DNA of 64,000 nt from Brachionus plicatilis (Eukaryota > Rotifera > Eurotatoria > Ploima > Brachionidae): the NCBI GenBank assembly GCA_010279815.1, contig QEOQ01000640.1:844244-908243 (forward strand). The letters run 5' to 3'. Position numbers and translations under genes: made by a program. Positions within the stretch are counted from its first letter, which is position 1. Each line of letters opens with the position of its first letter. Positions 9,936 through 22,488 of the stretch are shown here, one piece after another. The notes beneath the pieces are model-generated. The model saw only the letters and a program-made list of their open reading frames with translations, was not told where the DNA came from and did no database searches.

Positions 9936-12900
9936 CTAAAGTAAGGAAATAACGCCAGATGAAATTTTTTATTCTTATTTTTACCTTATGAGATTTTTTT
10001 TATTAGTTTAAGCTCAGTTAAAAAATATTATAATTTTAAGAGATTTATTAAAATCGTATGAATTTTTTTTGTTTAACAAAGCTTTAGAAACTTTACTTTA
10101 ACCTAAATATTGTGCAACAATTAATGTTTGTCCCAGTGTTTACCAATTTGATTTGGAGATTAGTTGAATATGTCAAATAAATGGCAAAAAAATATTCTAA
10201 CTCTATTAAGTTTTAAAATATTTTTTGTAAATTTCTCTTATGTTCCTAAATACGTTAGGAAGCAGAGACATATTCATTAAAATTATCAATCTAACTAATT
10301 CTAATAAATTTATTCATGTGAGGTAAGAATAGACAAAATGAAAATTTAATTCATTTGAAATTTAAATTTTCTTTCATTGTGATTCAAAAATACTATTGGA
10401 ATAATTTATCTTTAAAACCTGCGAATCACTTGACAATTAAAGCTAGCTACAGAAATGAAAAGAGCAATTTGCTTATTTCAATCTTGCTAAGAGGACATCA
10501 ATTTTTTTATTTTTGATCATAAATTATGTTTAAAATCTCTATGTAAAGTTATTATTTTCTTTAATAATTTGAAAATAATTTTTATAAAAATTAAATCTTT
10601 AGAATAATTTTAACAGTCAATATAAAAATGACAAAAATGTTCTCATTAATAAAATAATCTACTAATGATAAAAAAAAATAAAAAAAATGTAAATAGAAAA
10701 AACTAACACAAAAAAAATTCATTCTAAATTATAAAGAATTTTTGTAACCCGGGTATTTTTGAGTACATAATATGAAAAAATTTAATATTTAATGCTTTGT
10801 TTAAATATAAAAACCAAGTAATAAATTTTATTATGCTAATAGTTAACTTAAAAGAAAAAAAGTTTTTTAAAATACAAAATAGTAGAGTAAAATCTGATTT
10901 TTATCCAGATTCTTTAAAAATTTGAAAATATTAGAATTTATTAAATTAAAAAAATTAGAATATTTATAATGTAATTTTTTAAAAATTACTATCGTCTTTT
11001 TGCATATAAATTTAATTAATTCTATATTAAAACATATAAAATTAATTAAATTACAAAAAATAGCAAGAACAAATAGCAAGAACAAAAAATTAAAACTTAA
11101 TAATGTGGTTAAAAATTTTTCTTTTAAATTAAATAACGCATTCCTTATTTTTAACTAAGTTAATCCTTTTTTTCCTGTTTAAATGACAAACTTGATGAAA
11201 AGATTATATTTTTACATTCAAAACTAATAATACTTTAGACTAAATGGTTAATATTGTACGCTTATAAATATAAAAAATTCAAGTAAAACTAACATTTTTT
11301 TTTAATAACGATCATTTCCTCTCACACCTAAAATTAATGTTATGTTATCGTTATTTAAAAAATGAATTTGAAATTATTTTTCATTCTTCTTTTAATTTTT
11401 TGTATTTTTTTTTGTTCTGTTAGATTAATTTGATTCTTTCTTCAAGGCATAGTTTCCAATTTTATTAAAAAAAAATAATTATTGTTTGAAAAAAAAATCA
11501 GCAATGATTTAAGTTATTTTATAAAAACATTATTTAAATAAAATTTAAAATTTTTAATTGAATATAATAATTTCGATTTTTTTATTTATATCTAAATTTG
11601 GCTAGAGACCTTTGCTGAAAGAAACTATGAGTGATAGTTTCTATGTGATGTAAGTTTTTTTGGATTCTAACTCAGCATATTAATTTTATTTTCATGTTGA
11701 CCGATTATTTAGTTTTGGCTTAAAATATTAACTTTTGAAAATTTTAAACTTACATCTGCTTAACAAATTCTCAGTGCCTAAAGTAAGTAACTTATTAATA
11801 TGCAGAAATAAATTGTGTTCTGGTTCTTTGAAATTTGGAAATTGTGAGCCGAAGCTTGTTCGTTATTTTGCTTCGACTCACTTAGTTAAACATAAACAAT
11901 ATAAATTTTATAAAAAAATTTAGTTTTAAAAATCATATTTGACGCGTTGTCACGGATATATTAGTACACAAAAAATTGTTTAAAAATATTTTTAATTGTG
12001 TAAAGATCTTTCAATTTAATTTTTAAAATCCTCCCTTTTTCGAAACTTGTTTTTGAAGAAAGTAATCTGTAAACTTCCCTTTTTCTATAATTAAAAAATT
12101 GTCCTTGATATAATTTGGTCATTTGATTTTTTTCATTATTTATTTGTGTTTATTTCCATAAGGCTAAAAATAACTATTAAATTAGGAATCAAATAATTAT
12201 TTGTAATTGCTAAAAAATCATACTCAACCAACCAAATATAAAAAATTGGTTAAATAAAAATGCGTTTTCAATCATATCACTCAGTTGTTATTATATTTAT
12301 TGACTTCCAAGAAGTTGCTTTTCTTAATTAAATTGAATGTCTTTGAGTTGGCTTAATTAGTTTTAATTAACAACAAAGCTTAATCGATCCAAAAGCTACT
12401 TGCCAGTATTTTGAATTTTGAATTTGGGACACTTAAGGTCTAATGATCTAAATACTTTTTTTTGTATTAGTTAAAACTTAAATTTTGGTCTTATTAATCA
12501 TTCGTGTGTCAAGACCAAAACCTGGTCAGGATAAATAAAGTATTTGATAAATATCTGAAAAAAAAATTAAAAATATGTACGGTTTCCAAAACTAACAATA
12601 ATTCTGGTAACAAGAAATTTCCATAGTATTATTTTTTATTAAAATCATAAAAATGATATTTAATTCATAATTTTTTAATAACAAAAAATAAGGTTTATCA
12701 TAAAAATTCTAGTTAAATAATAATTACATAAAAGAGTTTTTTTCTCTAAAACAATTTTTTTTATCATGTTCTGACCAGAAAATATTCAGAATAGAACAGA
12801 ATGGATTTTAGAAAATAAACCTATGACCAAGTTATTTAAATTTTTTTCGATAAATTTGACAAAGTTTTATATTTTCAAATTAATTTCAATTTTTGAGTAA

Positions 12901-13602
12901 TATTTTTATGGCAAATAAAAGTTTCAGATCAAAACGATTATTTAAAATTTATTTATTGATTGATCTAATGATTTTGATAATTTTTAAGAAATAAATACTA
13001 AATACTAGTAGACATGTTATGTCAAATAATGGTTCATTATCAAATTAACATTAAAATTATTAATCTCTGATTTATTTAGCAAAAACAATCAATAATTTAA
13101 ATAATTCAGGTAAAGTTAATTCACAAATTAAAATTTATAACTTTTAAATCCATTCATTCAAACAGAAATAATTTTATTTTTACTTAAATAAATAATAAAT
13201 TATAAAACAGTAGATTTTTTTCTTTAAAAGTAAGTTTTCATTTAAATCAATTAAAATATTTGGAAAAATTTATTTTTTTTTAATTATTAAAAAAATATTA
13301 CAATTTATATTTTGATTCTTTGATCTTGATTTAAAACTTCTATTTGCCATTTTTATATAAGTTCATGATTATCAATTGTTTGAATAATTAAATCTAATTT
13401 ATGGACGATTTTAAAACTGATAATTTTCAATTTTTATTACTACATCTTCGGAATTGGCATTCATTTTATTTAAAAATTTTTTTGATTACAAATTTTATCA
13501 TAAAAAAAATCACCATAATGAGTTAACAATTAACATAAATATTCATAAAAAACAGACTAATTAAAAAAAATTGTAGTTCAAAATTTTTTTTTGTTAAAAA
13601 AA
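9936..13602. other. Gene-poor AT-rich region, nothing recognised
   Basis: About 3.7 kb upstream of SPPL2. The frames at 10867-11085 (minus) and 11735-11923 (plus) are short, AT-driven and without recognisable motifs. No clear inverted repeat or satellite was seen. The SPPL2 promoter should lie in the part nearest 9936. Confidence 0.5.
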
Positions 13603-13824
13603 TTATTTTTTTACGCATATAACACATGTCATCAATCCTAAACATAAAACCAAAAAAAAAATAATTTTGTATTTTTTTGAAAAAAATATCTGGCTCAAAG
13701 AGAACTTCGGATGAAACTTCTCATTTTTGAATCTTTTTTCTATAACTCTTGATTTACGATTAAAGACCTCAAAATTGGAATTGTCACTGAAGATAACTCT
13801 GGACCAATCATTAACTAATTTCAA
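13603..13824 (-). pseudogene. Tc1-like transposase fragment
   Basis: A minus-strand frame includes DWSRVIFSDNSNFEVFN, close to the W-x-x-V-I-F-S-D-E-S block around the second catalytic aspartate of Tc1 transposases. A KRFKNEKFHPKF segment follows. Here the usual Glu after SD is Asn. The frame loses similarity after about 40 residues and ends in low-complexity Lys/Phe. It has no start and no third catalytic residue, so it is a dead fragment. Confidence 0.65.
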
Positions 13825-13973
13825 TCGTTACGCTCATCGAAACTCTTTTACTCAGTAAAATCGACTGTTTTAAAGAAATTCATCTTAATCAATTTGGTTT
13901 AAAAAAGAATTTATGATACAAGCATGCGTATTTTATAACAAATGAAGTTATGAACTTTTAAAGGCAAAGTGGG

Positions 13974-14285
13974 TCAAAACTAAACGTAGTTAGTCCTGAT
14001 GCAAGTAAGGCGTTTGACAAGCTGAGAGATGACCTTTTCTTCAGATTAGTGAACAATGTTCCTAACCAATGTGGGGAATATTGTATGTATATTATAATAT
14101 GTCAAAGATGAAGAGTTTCCTAAAATATGATGCTATGATATATTGATTTACTCAATTTTTGTTTAATTTATTTTTAAATTTTTTTCCTAAAATATTTTGA
14201 AAATCTTTCAAAACGGTTGAAAGTGAACATGATCCCCCAGTACCTTAGTGATCAAGTCACAATAAAAATAAATCATCATCATCAA
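13974..14285 (+). pseudogene. LINE reverse-transcriptase relic with TCA-repeat tail
   Basis: A plus-strand frame at 13974-14083 reads PDASKAFDKLRDDLFFRL, matching RT motif A of non-LTR elements (DxSKAFDxVxHxxLxxKL). The frame then decays. At 14250-14285 the sequence runs AATAAAAATAAATCATCATCATC, typical of a LINE 3' end, with ordinary sequence after it. Only motif A and a tail remain, so this is probably an internally deleted copy. Confidence 0.55.
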
Positions 14286-15099
14286 AAATCTTTAATTCAT
14301 AATGTTTGAAGAATGATTCTAATGATAAAGCATGAGAAGATTTAAATAAAAAAAAACTGAAAACAAATTTAATAGAAAATGATTTTTTTGACTAAATTTA
14401 TCAATCGATCTTATAAACTGGTTAACTTTTTCAAAAACCTTTTTTAACCTTTAACATAGCATGTAAAACGTGTTTGACTTAAAATTAGCAGCTTTTTAAA
14501 ATTTTTTTTTCACAAAACAGTCTGTTGACTTGACTTTAAATTTTTGATTTGTAAATTTGAAGTTTAGAATAATTTTACTTTAAGAAAGAAAGCATTAAAA
14601 CTAAATTTTTTAGCTTGATTAAATTATTAAGTTTTTAAATTTTTAATGATCTACAACTTTTAGATCTGACCATTTTTCTGTTTTTATTTAGGGTCTACCT
14701 AACCTTACCTATATATACTATATTGTATGTTGTTCAGTATTTTGTCTCAAGAAATAAAATTTTGTAGTTTTTATCTAAACTTTTTTAAACTTAATAATAC
14801 ACAATCAAATATGTGCTTTTAAAGGTTGTGTGCTCATCAGGATTTGAATGTGTGTTGGTCAGACTCGAGTGTGTGGCGACTCAATATTCCCTTTTTTTTA
14901 AACCTTTCTATTTTAAAATTAGCCTTTTTATTTTGAATAGACTTATATTCATAAACGAAATGTCTAAATAAGAATTTTAATTAATTATTTTGATACGATT
15001 TTGCTCCGTTTACACAATTTAAATCGTTTATGGAAGAATAAAAAAATATATCTAATTTATAAGTATTTATTTCTCTAAAATAGAAAGATTTGAAATAAA
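14286..15099. other. AT-rich intergenic stretch downstream of the alpha-kinase gene
   Basis: No coding sequence was recognised. The minus-strand poly(A) signal of the alpha-kinase gene is at 15071-15066. Confidence 0.4.
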
Positions 15100-18000
15100 T
15101 TATCCACTGATTTTTGTGTGTAGAGTACTAATGTCGCGGTCTGGCAAAATCTGATATCTGTGCTTTATAAGTTTTAGATGCTTACAAATATGATTGCATT
15201 GATGGGTGCGAAAAAATCTCTTTATTCCTTTAAGAGACAAATTTGTAGTTGAAAATCGATCAAAGCCCTCAGGTGATGATATTGCTGGATCTGTTAAAAA
15301 GTATTGTTTTTCATTCAAACGAAAGCCTTGCAAATCGTTTACAATCAAATATTCTTTGGTTGCTTGATACGTCCAGTGAGCAAATGAATCTTAAGATAAA
15401 CATAAAATTAAAAAATTTCTTTGAAAATTTGGAAAAAATAATATTTGTTTTAGTAAAGGTTGTTTTTAACAATTGATAACATTTTTAATTTTATATAATT
15501 ATATTTACTACTACTACTACTTAGTACTACTACTAATTATTAATAATTTAATATTTATATTTTTAATAAAGGATTTTTACATATATATTTTTTTAATTTT
15601 CAGTCCAGTTTAGGATTATAAGTTATTTTTTTGTAGCTTTCAAAATTCAAAATGAATTATTTTATAGTCACAAATTAAAGATTTTTTCAATTTTAATAGG
15701 CTTTTTTCCAAGCATTGGTCAAATCAAATAATTGTTGACCAGTCTTGTTCAGTTAATAAAGTCTACGAAATAAACTTCCTGATAAATTTTAATTGTATGA
15801 AAAAATCAATTAAGCTAAAGTTCCAGAAATTCAAAACTTAAGTACTATCTGAATTTCTAATTTTTGATTTGAAATTCGTTAACTACAATCGTTGAAACTC
15901 TAAATTTTATTTTTTTTGAGGGGCTAGGAAAAAAAATCTGTACCGGGGTCTAAAAATAACTAATCCTTTAAAAAATTTAGTTCTTTAAGGCCCAGGTATT
16001 CAATGATAAAATTAAAATATTTTTCAAAATTTTGTATATTTTGAAAGAGCATAAAATATTCTACACATTGTCAAAAAAAAATGGGTGCGAATATTTTATT
16101 CATTGAAAAACAGCCAAAAACAACGCTTTTTTTCACTTGAATTGTATGTAATCCAAGGGATATATTGAGACAATTTTTTTTTAAACCAGATAAAATTCTG
16201 AACAAATCTTTGGTTTTACTTTTTTGAATTTAAGCTTTATTTTATATAAATAGAGTCTCAAAAGTTTATAAATGAATGAAACGTTTTTAAATGAAATTGA
16301 ATTTCATTTAAATTTTGAATACAATAATTATTCTGTTAATTTTTTAATTATAATTTTAATTTTAATGATAATTTTTTGAATATTTTAACTAAATTTTAAT
16401 CTCAATCTCATTGAAAATTATTTTTAGACCCCTGAGTACAATTTTTTTCTGAAAAAATTAAAATTTAGGGTTACAAAGATCTTAGTTTACGAATTTCAAG
16501 TCAAAAATTAGAAATTCAGATAGCGCTTAAGTTTTAAAATTTCTGGAACTTAATGTTTAACATTATTTATTATAGTGCCTAAGCTGTTTAACTTATTATA
16601 TTTAAATAAGGAAAATCTCCTCCAAAGTCACTAGATTTGAATCCTATCGAAATGATTTGGAATGAAAAGAAAGAATTTGTGAGAAAGAGAAAAATTCAAA
16701 ATGATGAGGAAGCAGTTAAGGAAATTTTAGAGTTTCAAAGAAAACTTAATCCAGCTAAATGCCAATCATACATTAATCATTTAAAAAAGGTATTTTTTTT
16801 TTCAAAAAAGATAATAAGAATAAAGTAATAATAATAAAGGGAATAAAAATCGTGATAAAAAAATGGAGATTGGTAGATATTGCAAAGATATTGCTAGGTC
16901 AAACAATATCTTTGAAAAGCATTTTTTCATTAAATAAAATTAATTTACAAAATTTTACCATTTTTTACCAGAAAAAAAAGTCAAATTTACGTAAATTTGC
17001 GTAAATTTTCGCTAATTTTCTTTTTGTCAAAAAAAGCAATAGAATCTATGAAATTTTTTTGTTGAGTGAAAATTTATGAAAATTTACCTTATTTTACGTA
17101 AATTCCACTTGTCATGTCAGTACTGTATGTTAATATTATTTAAATTTATAATCATAACTAAAGAAAGGAAAGGAAGAGATTAGGAAAAAGAAGAGAAGAA
17201 AAGCATTACAAGTAACCGTTTTTTAATAATTAAAAAAAAATGCTTAAAATTCATTTAAGTATTAATTTTTTACCACTAAAAATATCACTTTTCCAAAGAT
17301 TCTCTTTTGAAACCGAAATCCTTTCATCAAACAAAATAACTTCTTGCAAACACGATTACTTCTACTATAGCTTCTATTTACTTCTATTTGAAGAAAAACC
17401 CTGGTTCTAAATTATCATGAACAATATTACAATAAACATCAGTCGATGCAAGACTTGTCCCTGTAATAACTTTCCAATGCCAAAAAAAAATATAAAATAA
17501 TAAAGTAACTTTTATGTGTAAAAACCTACTAAGACATGCACCTTCCCTCACTTTTAAATATTTTCAAAAGTGAAAAAGTATAAAAGCAGTATTTGATTTA
17601 CTCAGAATTAATTTTGGTGATACGCATTTTTTTAGCAGTCATATTTTGCAGAACGAGTTTCTAAATAAAAAAATATTTTTTAAGTTAAATTTCATTTTTT
17701 GAACCCAAAATTCACAATTCCATAAAATACAATTGAAAAAAAAAGTTGCCAATTTTAAAATTTAAAAAAATTGACCAAATTTTTTTTCTATGGAAAAACT
17801 AAATTTCAAAATTAAAATGTATCTTGCGATCAAAAGTACTCATTCATTCTTATATATGTATTTAAATTATTGTCTTATTTTTTTTAATTTAAAAAATCTA
17901 ATACCTAAAGCACATGAATAAATGTCTTCATTCAAAGAACCCGCGTTATTCATCCATTTAACAAATTTTCCTGGAATAAACTCTTCGATTGTGTAATATT

Positions 18001-21000
18001 CACCTGTATTGTCGATACAAATCAAGTTAACGTCAATAAATTTAATATTCTTATTAATTTGAAGAATGTCAAAGTATTTGTTTGCTAAAACTTTTGCAAT
18101 CACTTGAGTTTCTACCATTTCAGTGTAAAATTTCATCGTATTGTGCTCAGGATCGAGGGAAGCAGTTTTTTTCAGAACAAATTTTTGTCCATTTAACATA
18201 CCTGCATAAGCATATCTGATTGCACCTTTGGCAAATGGCTTGTCGGCCAAAGAAATCCCAACTTTTGCTTCAGACAATTCAATACTTTTGTCTTTAATAT
18301 CTTCAATGTTTCCATTAAATTTAGCCCTATAAAGACTTGCTCTATAGTGCTTCATTTTTTCAATTTTCCACGACAAAGAGCTTGGATCAACAGATATTTT
18401 CTTCATTGATTTGCCTGTTAAGCAATGCATGCTATGAGACTTTGTATCAGAAATAGTCGAAGAGATGGAAGACGAAACTAATTCGGACAAATCTTCTGCA
18501 GAGTTTAGGTTGACAACTTTTACTTTGCTGCCATCTAAACTATTTAATACCTTGCTGAATTCATCTATCATTTTGACAGTGCTTTTGTTTATTTCAGCAA
18601 AAAAGTAGCTGATATTTTTTTCAGTTAAATTTCTCAATAGGTCAGTGATTTTTAGGCCTCGTGGGTCACCGGATGGATAAGAATCTTGGGAGTCAATATG
18701 AAACTGTTGACCATGGCACGGAGCGTCACCAATATGAAACAACACCCTGCTCATGTTTGACCACATAAGCTTGTTCACTTCCTTTTAAATTAATTATTTT
18801 TAAACCATTTTTATTTCAACAATTAAATTTGCATCGAGAATTTTTTAGATAATAATAGAAGATTTTTTAAGGAACGTTCAAAAAAATTTTCCGAAATTAA
18901 TAAAAAATACAAATAAATTTAATTTGTTTTTCTCTTCGTCTTTTAATTAAAGTGTTTGGCAATTTTGAAAAAAGTGCGAAGTTTAAAGTTAATTTTTTTA
19001 AAAAATAAATGGGATTTAATTTTAGAATCTTATTAAATTTAAATTAAATAGATAAAAGTGAACATAAGATTATTATTTTTTATTTATTTTAAACGAAAAT
19101 CTTTAAATTTTTCTATAAAAATATGAAAATAAATTTATTTAAAAAAGATAAACATTTTATGTAATTTCATAAATTAATTATAATAATTTTTAGAAAAAAA
19201 AATCATTTTAATATTTCAGATATTAAAAATTTTTAAAGGAAACATCTGATTTTTTTTGAATTAATATTCTTTATCCTGTTTAGTTTGGTATCTGAAATGG
19301 TATCCTTTGAAAAAAACACTCTTTAAAGAGGTTTAAAAAATCCAGGTTTAAAGCAACACATTTATCATAAAAGACAAAATTTGTTTTTAATACATTCACA
19401 TTATGCCAATTGATTTTTATTAAAAATCCTTTTTCATGTAAAAATAAAACATTAAAATAATTTTTTTTCCCAAAGTGTTTATTTTAGGTTTTTTGATGGA
19501 TATTGTTTTTAAAGTTTATTTGTACATTTTTAAAGAACAGTCTCAATTAAGTAAAAAAACAAATTAACACATAAAAATTATTCTAATTGATGCGATAGTC
19601 CTTCCTTTTTTATACGAAAACTCTGGGAAAAAAACTGGTCATAACATATATTTTAAATTTTTTGTTGCAATATTTCAGAAAATATTTTGAATTAAAAAAA
19701 TCCCGTTCACTCTCTATAAAACTCTCTAATTTTAAAATATTGTACAAATTTTAAATTTTTTAACATTATCATTCTGCTTACAAAAACACAAAAGCTTTTT
19801 TCATTTTTGTACTAAAATTTCCTTTTCCGGACATGGATTCAGTGTTTTCTAAAAAGTCAGAGAAAAAATATAGAAAACTTAAGAAAATTTACTTAGAAAA
19901 AATTTATTTTGTAATATACTCAAAATTTGACTGACCAGAAAATATAAAAAATCAAGTTATTTGAAAAATTTTATATATAATCTTTATCATCGCGTCGAGT
20001 TCTATACAAAGCTTTTTTTAAGTCACAAGATTAAGTCAAAGTCGGTAGGCCACATAGGTAAAGATTGACTGACAAAAATTTACAGGACACAACCTTATAA
20101 AATTAAAATATCAAAACTCAGGTTTAAAGCCAAAAAATCAAAAAGATGAACTTAATTTGTATACTTTTAAAATAGAAGATATTAGCTTTCTATCATTTTA
20201 ATTTTTTTAATATCCAAATTTTTAATTTCAATTTTTTTTCCAATCTTTTCCAAATTTTTACTTTAAAATCTAAATATTAGCCCCGCACTTAAAACTAGAA
20301 AATGTATTATTAATAAAAAAAAAAATTTTTAATCATTTATGAATTAATTTTTTTTTTCAATTTTTAACCAGGCATCTAAATTTGAATTTCAAAAATAAGT
20401 TAATGACTAACATGTGTTTTTGATGCCGCATCTAAATTCGATTTTCAGAAATTAACGCGGCGTTTTCCACCGAGTTTTGGGTTTTAACGCGCTGTTAAAC
20501 ACCAAAAATCTGCATTTTAATGCACGCATCAAAAGGGGGGAAAAATTAACATGGGCGAGATGTAACGTGATGCTTGGGCTAAAACCTGAGTTTTGGTTTT
20601 TGGTGCATGCATCTCTTTGCAAGGGTATACGGTAGTATAAAAGGTAAAAATTGGTTTCATAAAAAAATATTGCAAAATGAAAATAATTTTACATTTTTAC
20701 ATTTTCATATTTTTAGATTTTTTGTGCAATATTTCAGTAATTAAAAAAAACTCTCCCCATTTATTTAGTTATCAAAATGAAAATAAAAATTTTATGAAAT
20801 ATTGCATAAAAAATCTAAGGATATGAAAATACAAAATTTTTTACATTTCGCCATAAATATTCTACTAAAGAATGAAAAAAAAATGCCAAAATTGCCACTT
20901 CAAACACCACCGAAAAAGGCGAAGAAAGGAAAACTGGACAATGGTACTCCAAATATGAAAAATAAATTTTTGTTCAAGACGCAACTCAAAAAAATATAAA

Positions 21001-21890
21001 TTTTTTCAAATTTTATTAAGTTAGAAATTTTTTATTAGAACAGATGCATTTAAATAAAATTAAACTTAACTTTATAAATTAGATTTTTTTTATTAAATAA
21101 GCGGTGAGGAAAATTATGGGCCTATTTTACAATTCGAATAGAATTAAAAAAATATTTTTTTTTTAAATATCCTTTTTCGTTCAAAATTAATTTCAAAATT
21201 TTTATGCCCCTGTAAAAAATGGCTTTTGTATGTTTTCAATTAAGCAGGTTAAAAATTTAAAAGCAGTCTATTTACTTCGAGTCCACCGAATATGTCCTCA
21301 CATTCATCAGCGCCTCCAGAAGCTTTGACTGAGCAAGCAAAAGATTTGAAATTGTTTATGTTTTCTGTAAAAGGAAAAACCGTAACACGATTAGCACCAT
21401 CTGAATGGTCTCTATAGCCAACAAAAGCAACTCTTAAGTCAAAATCGGTAAATTTTGTTCTAAGCTTATCAACAATTTTGTGAACGACAGTCTTTGCTTC
21501 ATTTATATAGGGCGACATGCTCCCAGTTGTATCAATCATAAAACAAATGTCAACCTTTTCAGCATTGGCCAAGTTTTTAAAAATGGTCGCTATTTTTTTC
21601 TTCCTAATTTCCAACTCGACCAATCGAGCCTCCAGGTGATCCATTTCTGACTTGCTTGCAATCCGAGTTGTTTCATCTGTAAACATTTTCTCCTTGATTT
21701 TTTTGTTTAGTTTTTCTATTTTTTCTTTTTCGTCCACCAAACTCGAACTCATTGAATTCAATTTGCTGAGCATTTTTTTTTTTTCAAAATTTTTCTCTTT
21801 AGCCTTTTCGAGTTCTTTTTCCACTTCATTCATTTTGTCTTGAAGTTCAATAGTTTTTAAATTAGAGAAATCAGAACTATCAGTTGACAT
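15100..21890 (-). CDS. VWA domain plus alpha-kinase protein (vwkA-like)
   Basis: Three exons: 21890-21276, 18781-17905 and 15389-15100. The phases match and the product is about 593 residues, close to the known VWA/alpha-kinase layout. Residues 1-110 form a Lys/Glu coiled coil. A von Willebrand A domain (about 112-270) has the metal site DTTGSM and continues over the first splice (DIFGGLE / EVNKLMW) to VLFHIGDAPCHG. The alpha-kinase domain (from about 320) has the ATP lysine in FVLKKTA, VNDLQGF, FLTDPAI and the zinc-binding end GIKRFFRTHQCNHICKHLKL. The catalytic and zinc ligands are all present. These atypical Ser/Thr kinases belong to the eEF2K/TRPM7 family; the substrate here is unknown. 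Introns 1 and 2 are about 2.5 kb each; intron 2 (15390-17904) is loaded with transposon remnants. A small gene ends 45 bp upstream of the start codon. Confidence 0.92.
15811..16553. mobile_element. Foldback element with ~140-bp inverted arms in alpha-kinase intron 2
   Basis: The left arm (from about 15818) starts AAGTTCCAGAAATTCAAAAC and continues through CTATCTGAATTTCTAATTTT. The right arm (to about 16551) is its imperfect reverse complement. Near the loop side both contain a short GGGGTCTAAAAATAA block. The interior, about 460 bp, has no coding sequence. Arm divergence is clearly higher than in the 3.5-kb foldback, so this copy is older. A microsatellite of ACT triplets lies just outside at 15508-15537. 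Confidence 0.75.
16616..16828 (+). pseudogene. Tc1-like transposase C-terminal fragment
   Basis: The plus-strand frame reads SPPKSLDLNPIEMIWNEKK, the conserved S-P-D-L-N-P-I-E block holding the third catalytic residue of Tc1 transposases, then a basic tail. The usual PDLNPIE appears as SLDLNPIE. The N-terminal two thirds are missing. It sits next to the 15.8-16.5 kb foldback element within the alpha-kinase intron, on the opposite strand to the gene. Confidence 0.7.
16930..17130. repeat. MITE-like block of TTTACGTAAATTTTCG units
   Basis: This block is rich in repeating TTTACGTAAATTTGCG/TTTTCG units, like the interiors of the MITEs at 6.1 and 43.9 kb. It ends GTCAGTACTG followed by TA, as expected of a mariner-type MITE end. 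The matching left end was not found, so it is either truncated or diverged. Confidence 0.45.
18782..21275 (-). other. Alpha-kinase intron 1
   Basis: A 2.5-kb intron with a GTAAAT donor after the Gly-Gly-Leu-Glu codons and an AAAAG acceptor. It contains a hairpin-forming inverted repeat (about 20668-20745 with 20790-20862) and, just beside it, a locally GC-richer stretch at 20445-20640 with repeated TTAACGCG and TGCATGC words. A 65-codon plus-strand frame (20802-20999) starts in the hairpin and has a Lys/Pro-rich end; it is not recognised. Confidence 0.6.
20668..20862. repeat. Inverted repeat (hairpin) in alpha-kinase intron 1
   Basis: The left arm AATATTGCAAAATGAAAATA.. to ..TTTTTTGTGCAATATTTCA (about 20668-20731) pairs with the right arm from ATGAAATATTGCATAAAAAA to TTTCGCCATAAATATT (about 20795-20862). 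The imperfect stem is about 70 bp with a loop of about 60 bp. No coding role is seen. It could be a small foldback MITE. Confidence 0.65.
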
Positions 21891-21935
21891 TTTTGGCTTG
21901 TTTTCTTAAAATTTAATTTAATTTTTTTTCTAATT

Positions 21936-22488
21936 TTAATTTAGCAGAGTACCCCTTTTTTCTGTTGATAGAACCGCAACTAGCCAATTGTGATCTAAAT
22001 TAATTGGCTCTGTAAAAACTTCATCTTTGTTAACTACAGAATTGTCACGCTTTCTGACAAAGTGGTCAATTTTTACGCCAAATAGCTCTTCAGCTTAAAT
22101 CAACTGGTTTAAGCTTGATGCTTTCAGATTATTAACATACCTTGGCGCTTCAAGAGTTTCATGTTTGTTGCGTTGATTATTTTAGTACCAGTTCCCTGAT
22201 TTGTAGAAACTTTGATACCTTTCTTTTTGTCCTTGTAAGCAATTAAGTTTAAATTTTTTTCCAGAGCAAAAAGCTCGTTCAAAACATCGTCATCATCAAC
22301 CTCGGCTCTGTCCTTTTTCCTGACTATTTTAAAGACAAAATAGCCAAGCTTCGTTTCAGCTTTCGGAAAAATTTCAATATTTAAAAAGAAAACAATTAGT
22401 TACCTAGTGATTTAATTTGCTTTAAATTGTTAGCCGTTACTGTAATGGAATTTTTAAAATCTGATGCAAAGATTTTAATCGTTGGCAT
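21936..22488 (-). CDS. Small conserved-looking protein of unknown function (153 aa, three exons)
   Basis: Exons 22488-22404, 22359-22141 and 22093-21936 join in phase 1 at both short introns (44 and 47 nt). Each donor is G|GTA and each acceptor is AG|CTGAA. The product starts MPTIKIFASDFKNSITVTAN and ends KRGTLLN. It has no signal peptide or membrane segment. A charged centre (KKDRAEVDDDDVLNELFALE) is followed by a Lys-rich stretch and a hydrophobic strand (HNWLVAVLS). The overall feel is a small alpha/beta cytosolic protein; a ubiquitin-like or doublecortin-like fold is conceivable but not shown. Clean splicing and in-phase exons support a real gene. It ends 45 bp before the start codon of the VWA/alpha-kinase gene on the same strand, so the two could be co-transcribed. 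Confidence 0.7.

Noticed and set aside
15508..15537. ACT triplet run considered as a CRISPR-like or satellite array
   Set aside because: Simple microsatellite with no spacers; probably a retroposon tail or slippage.
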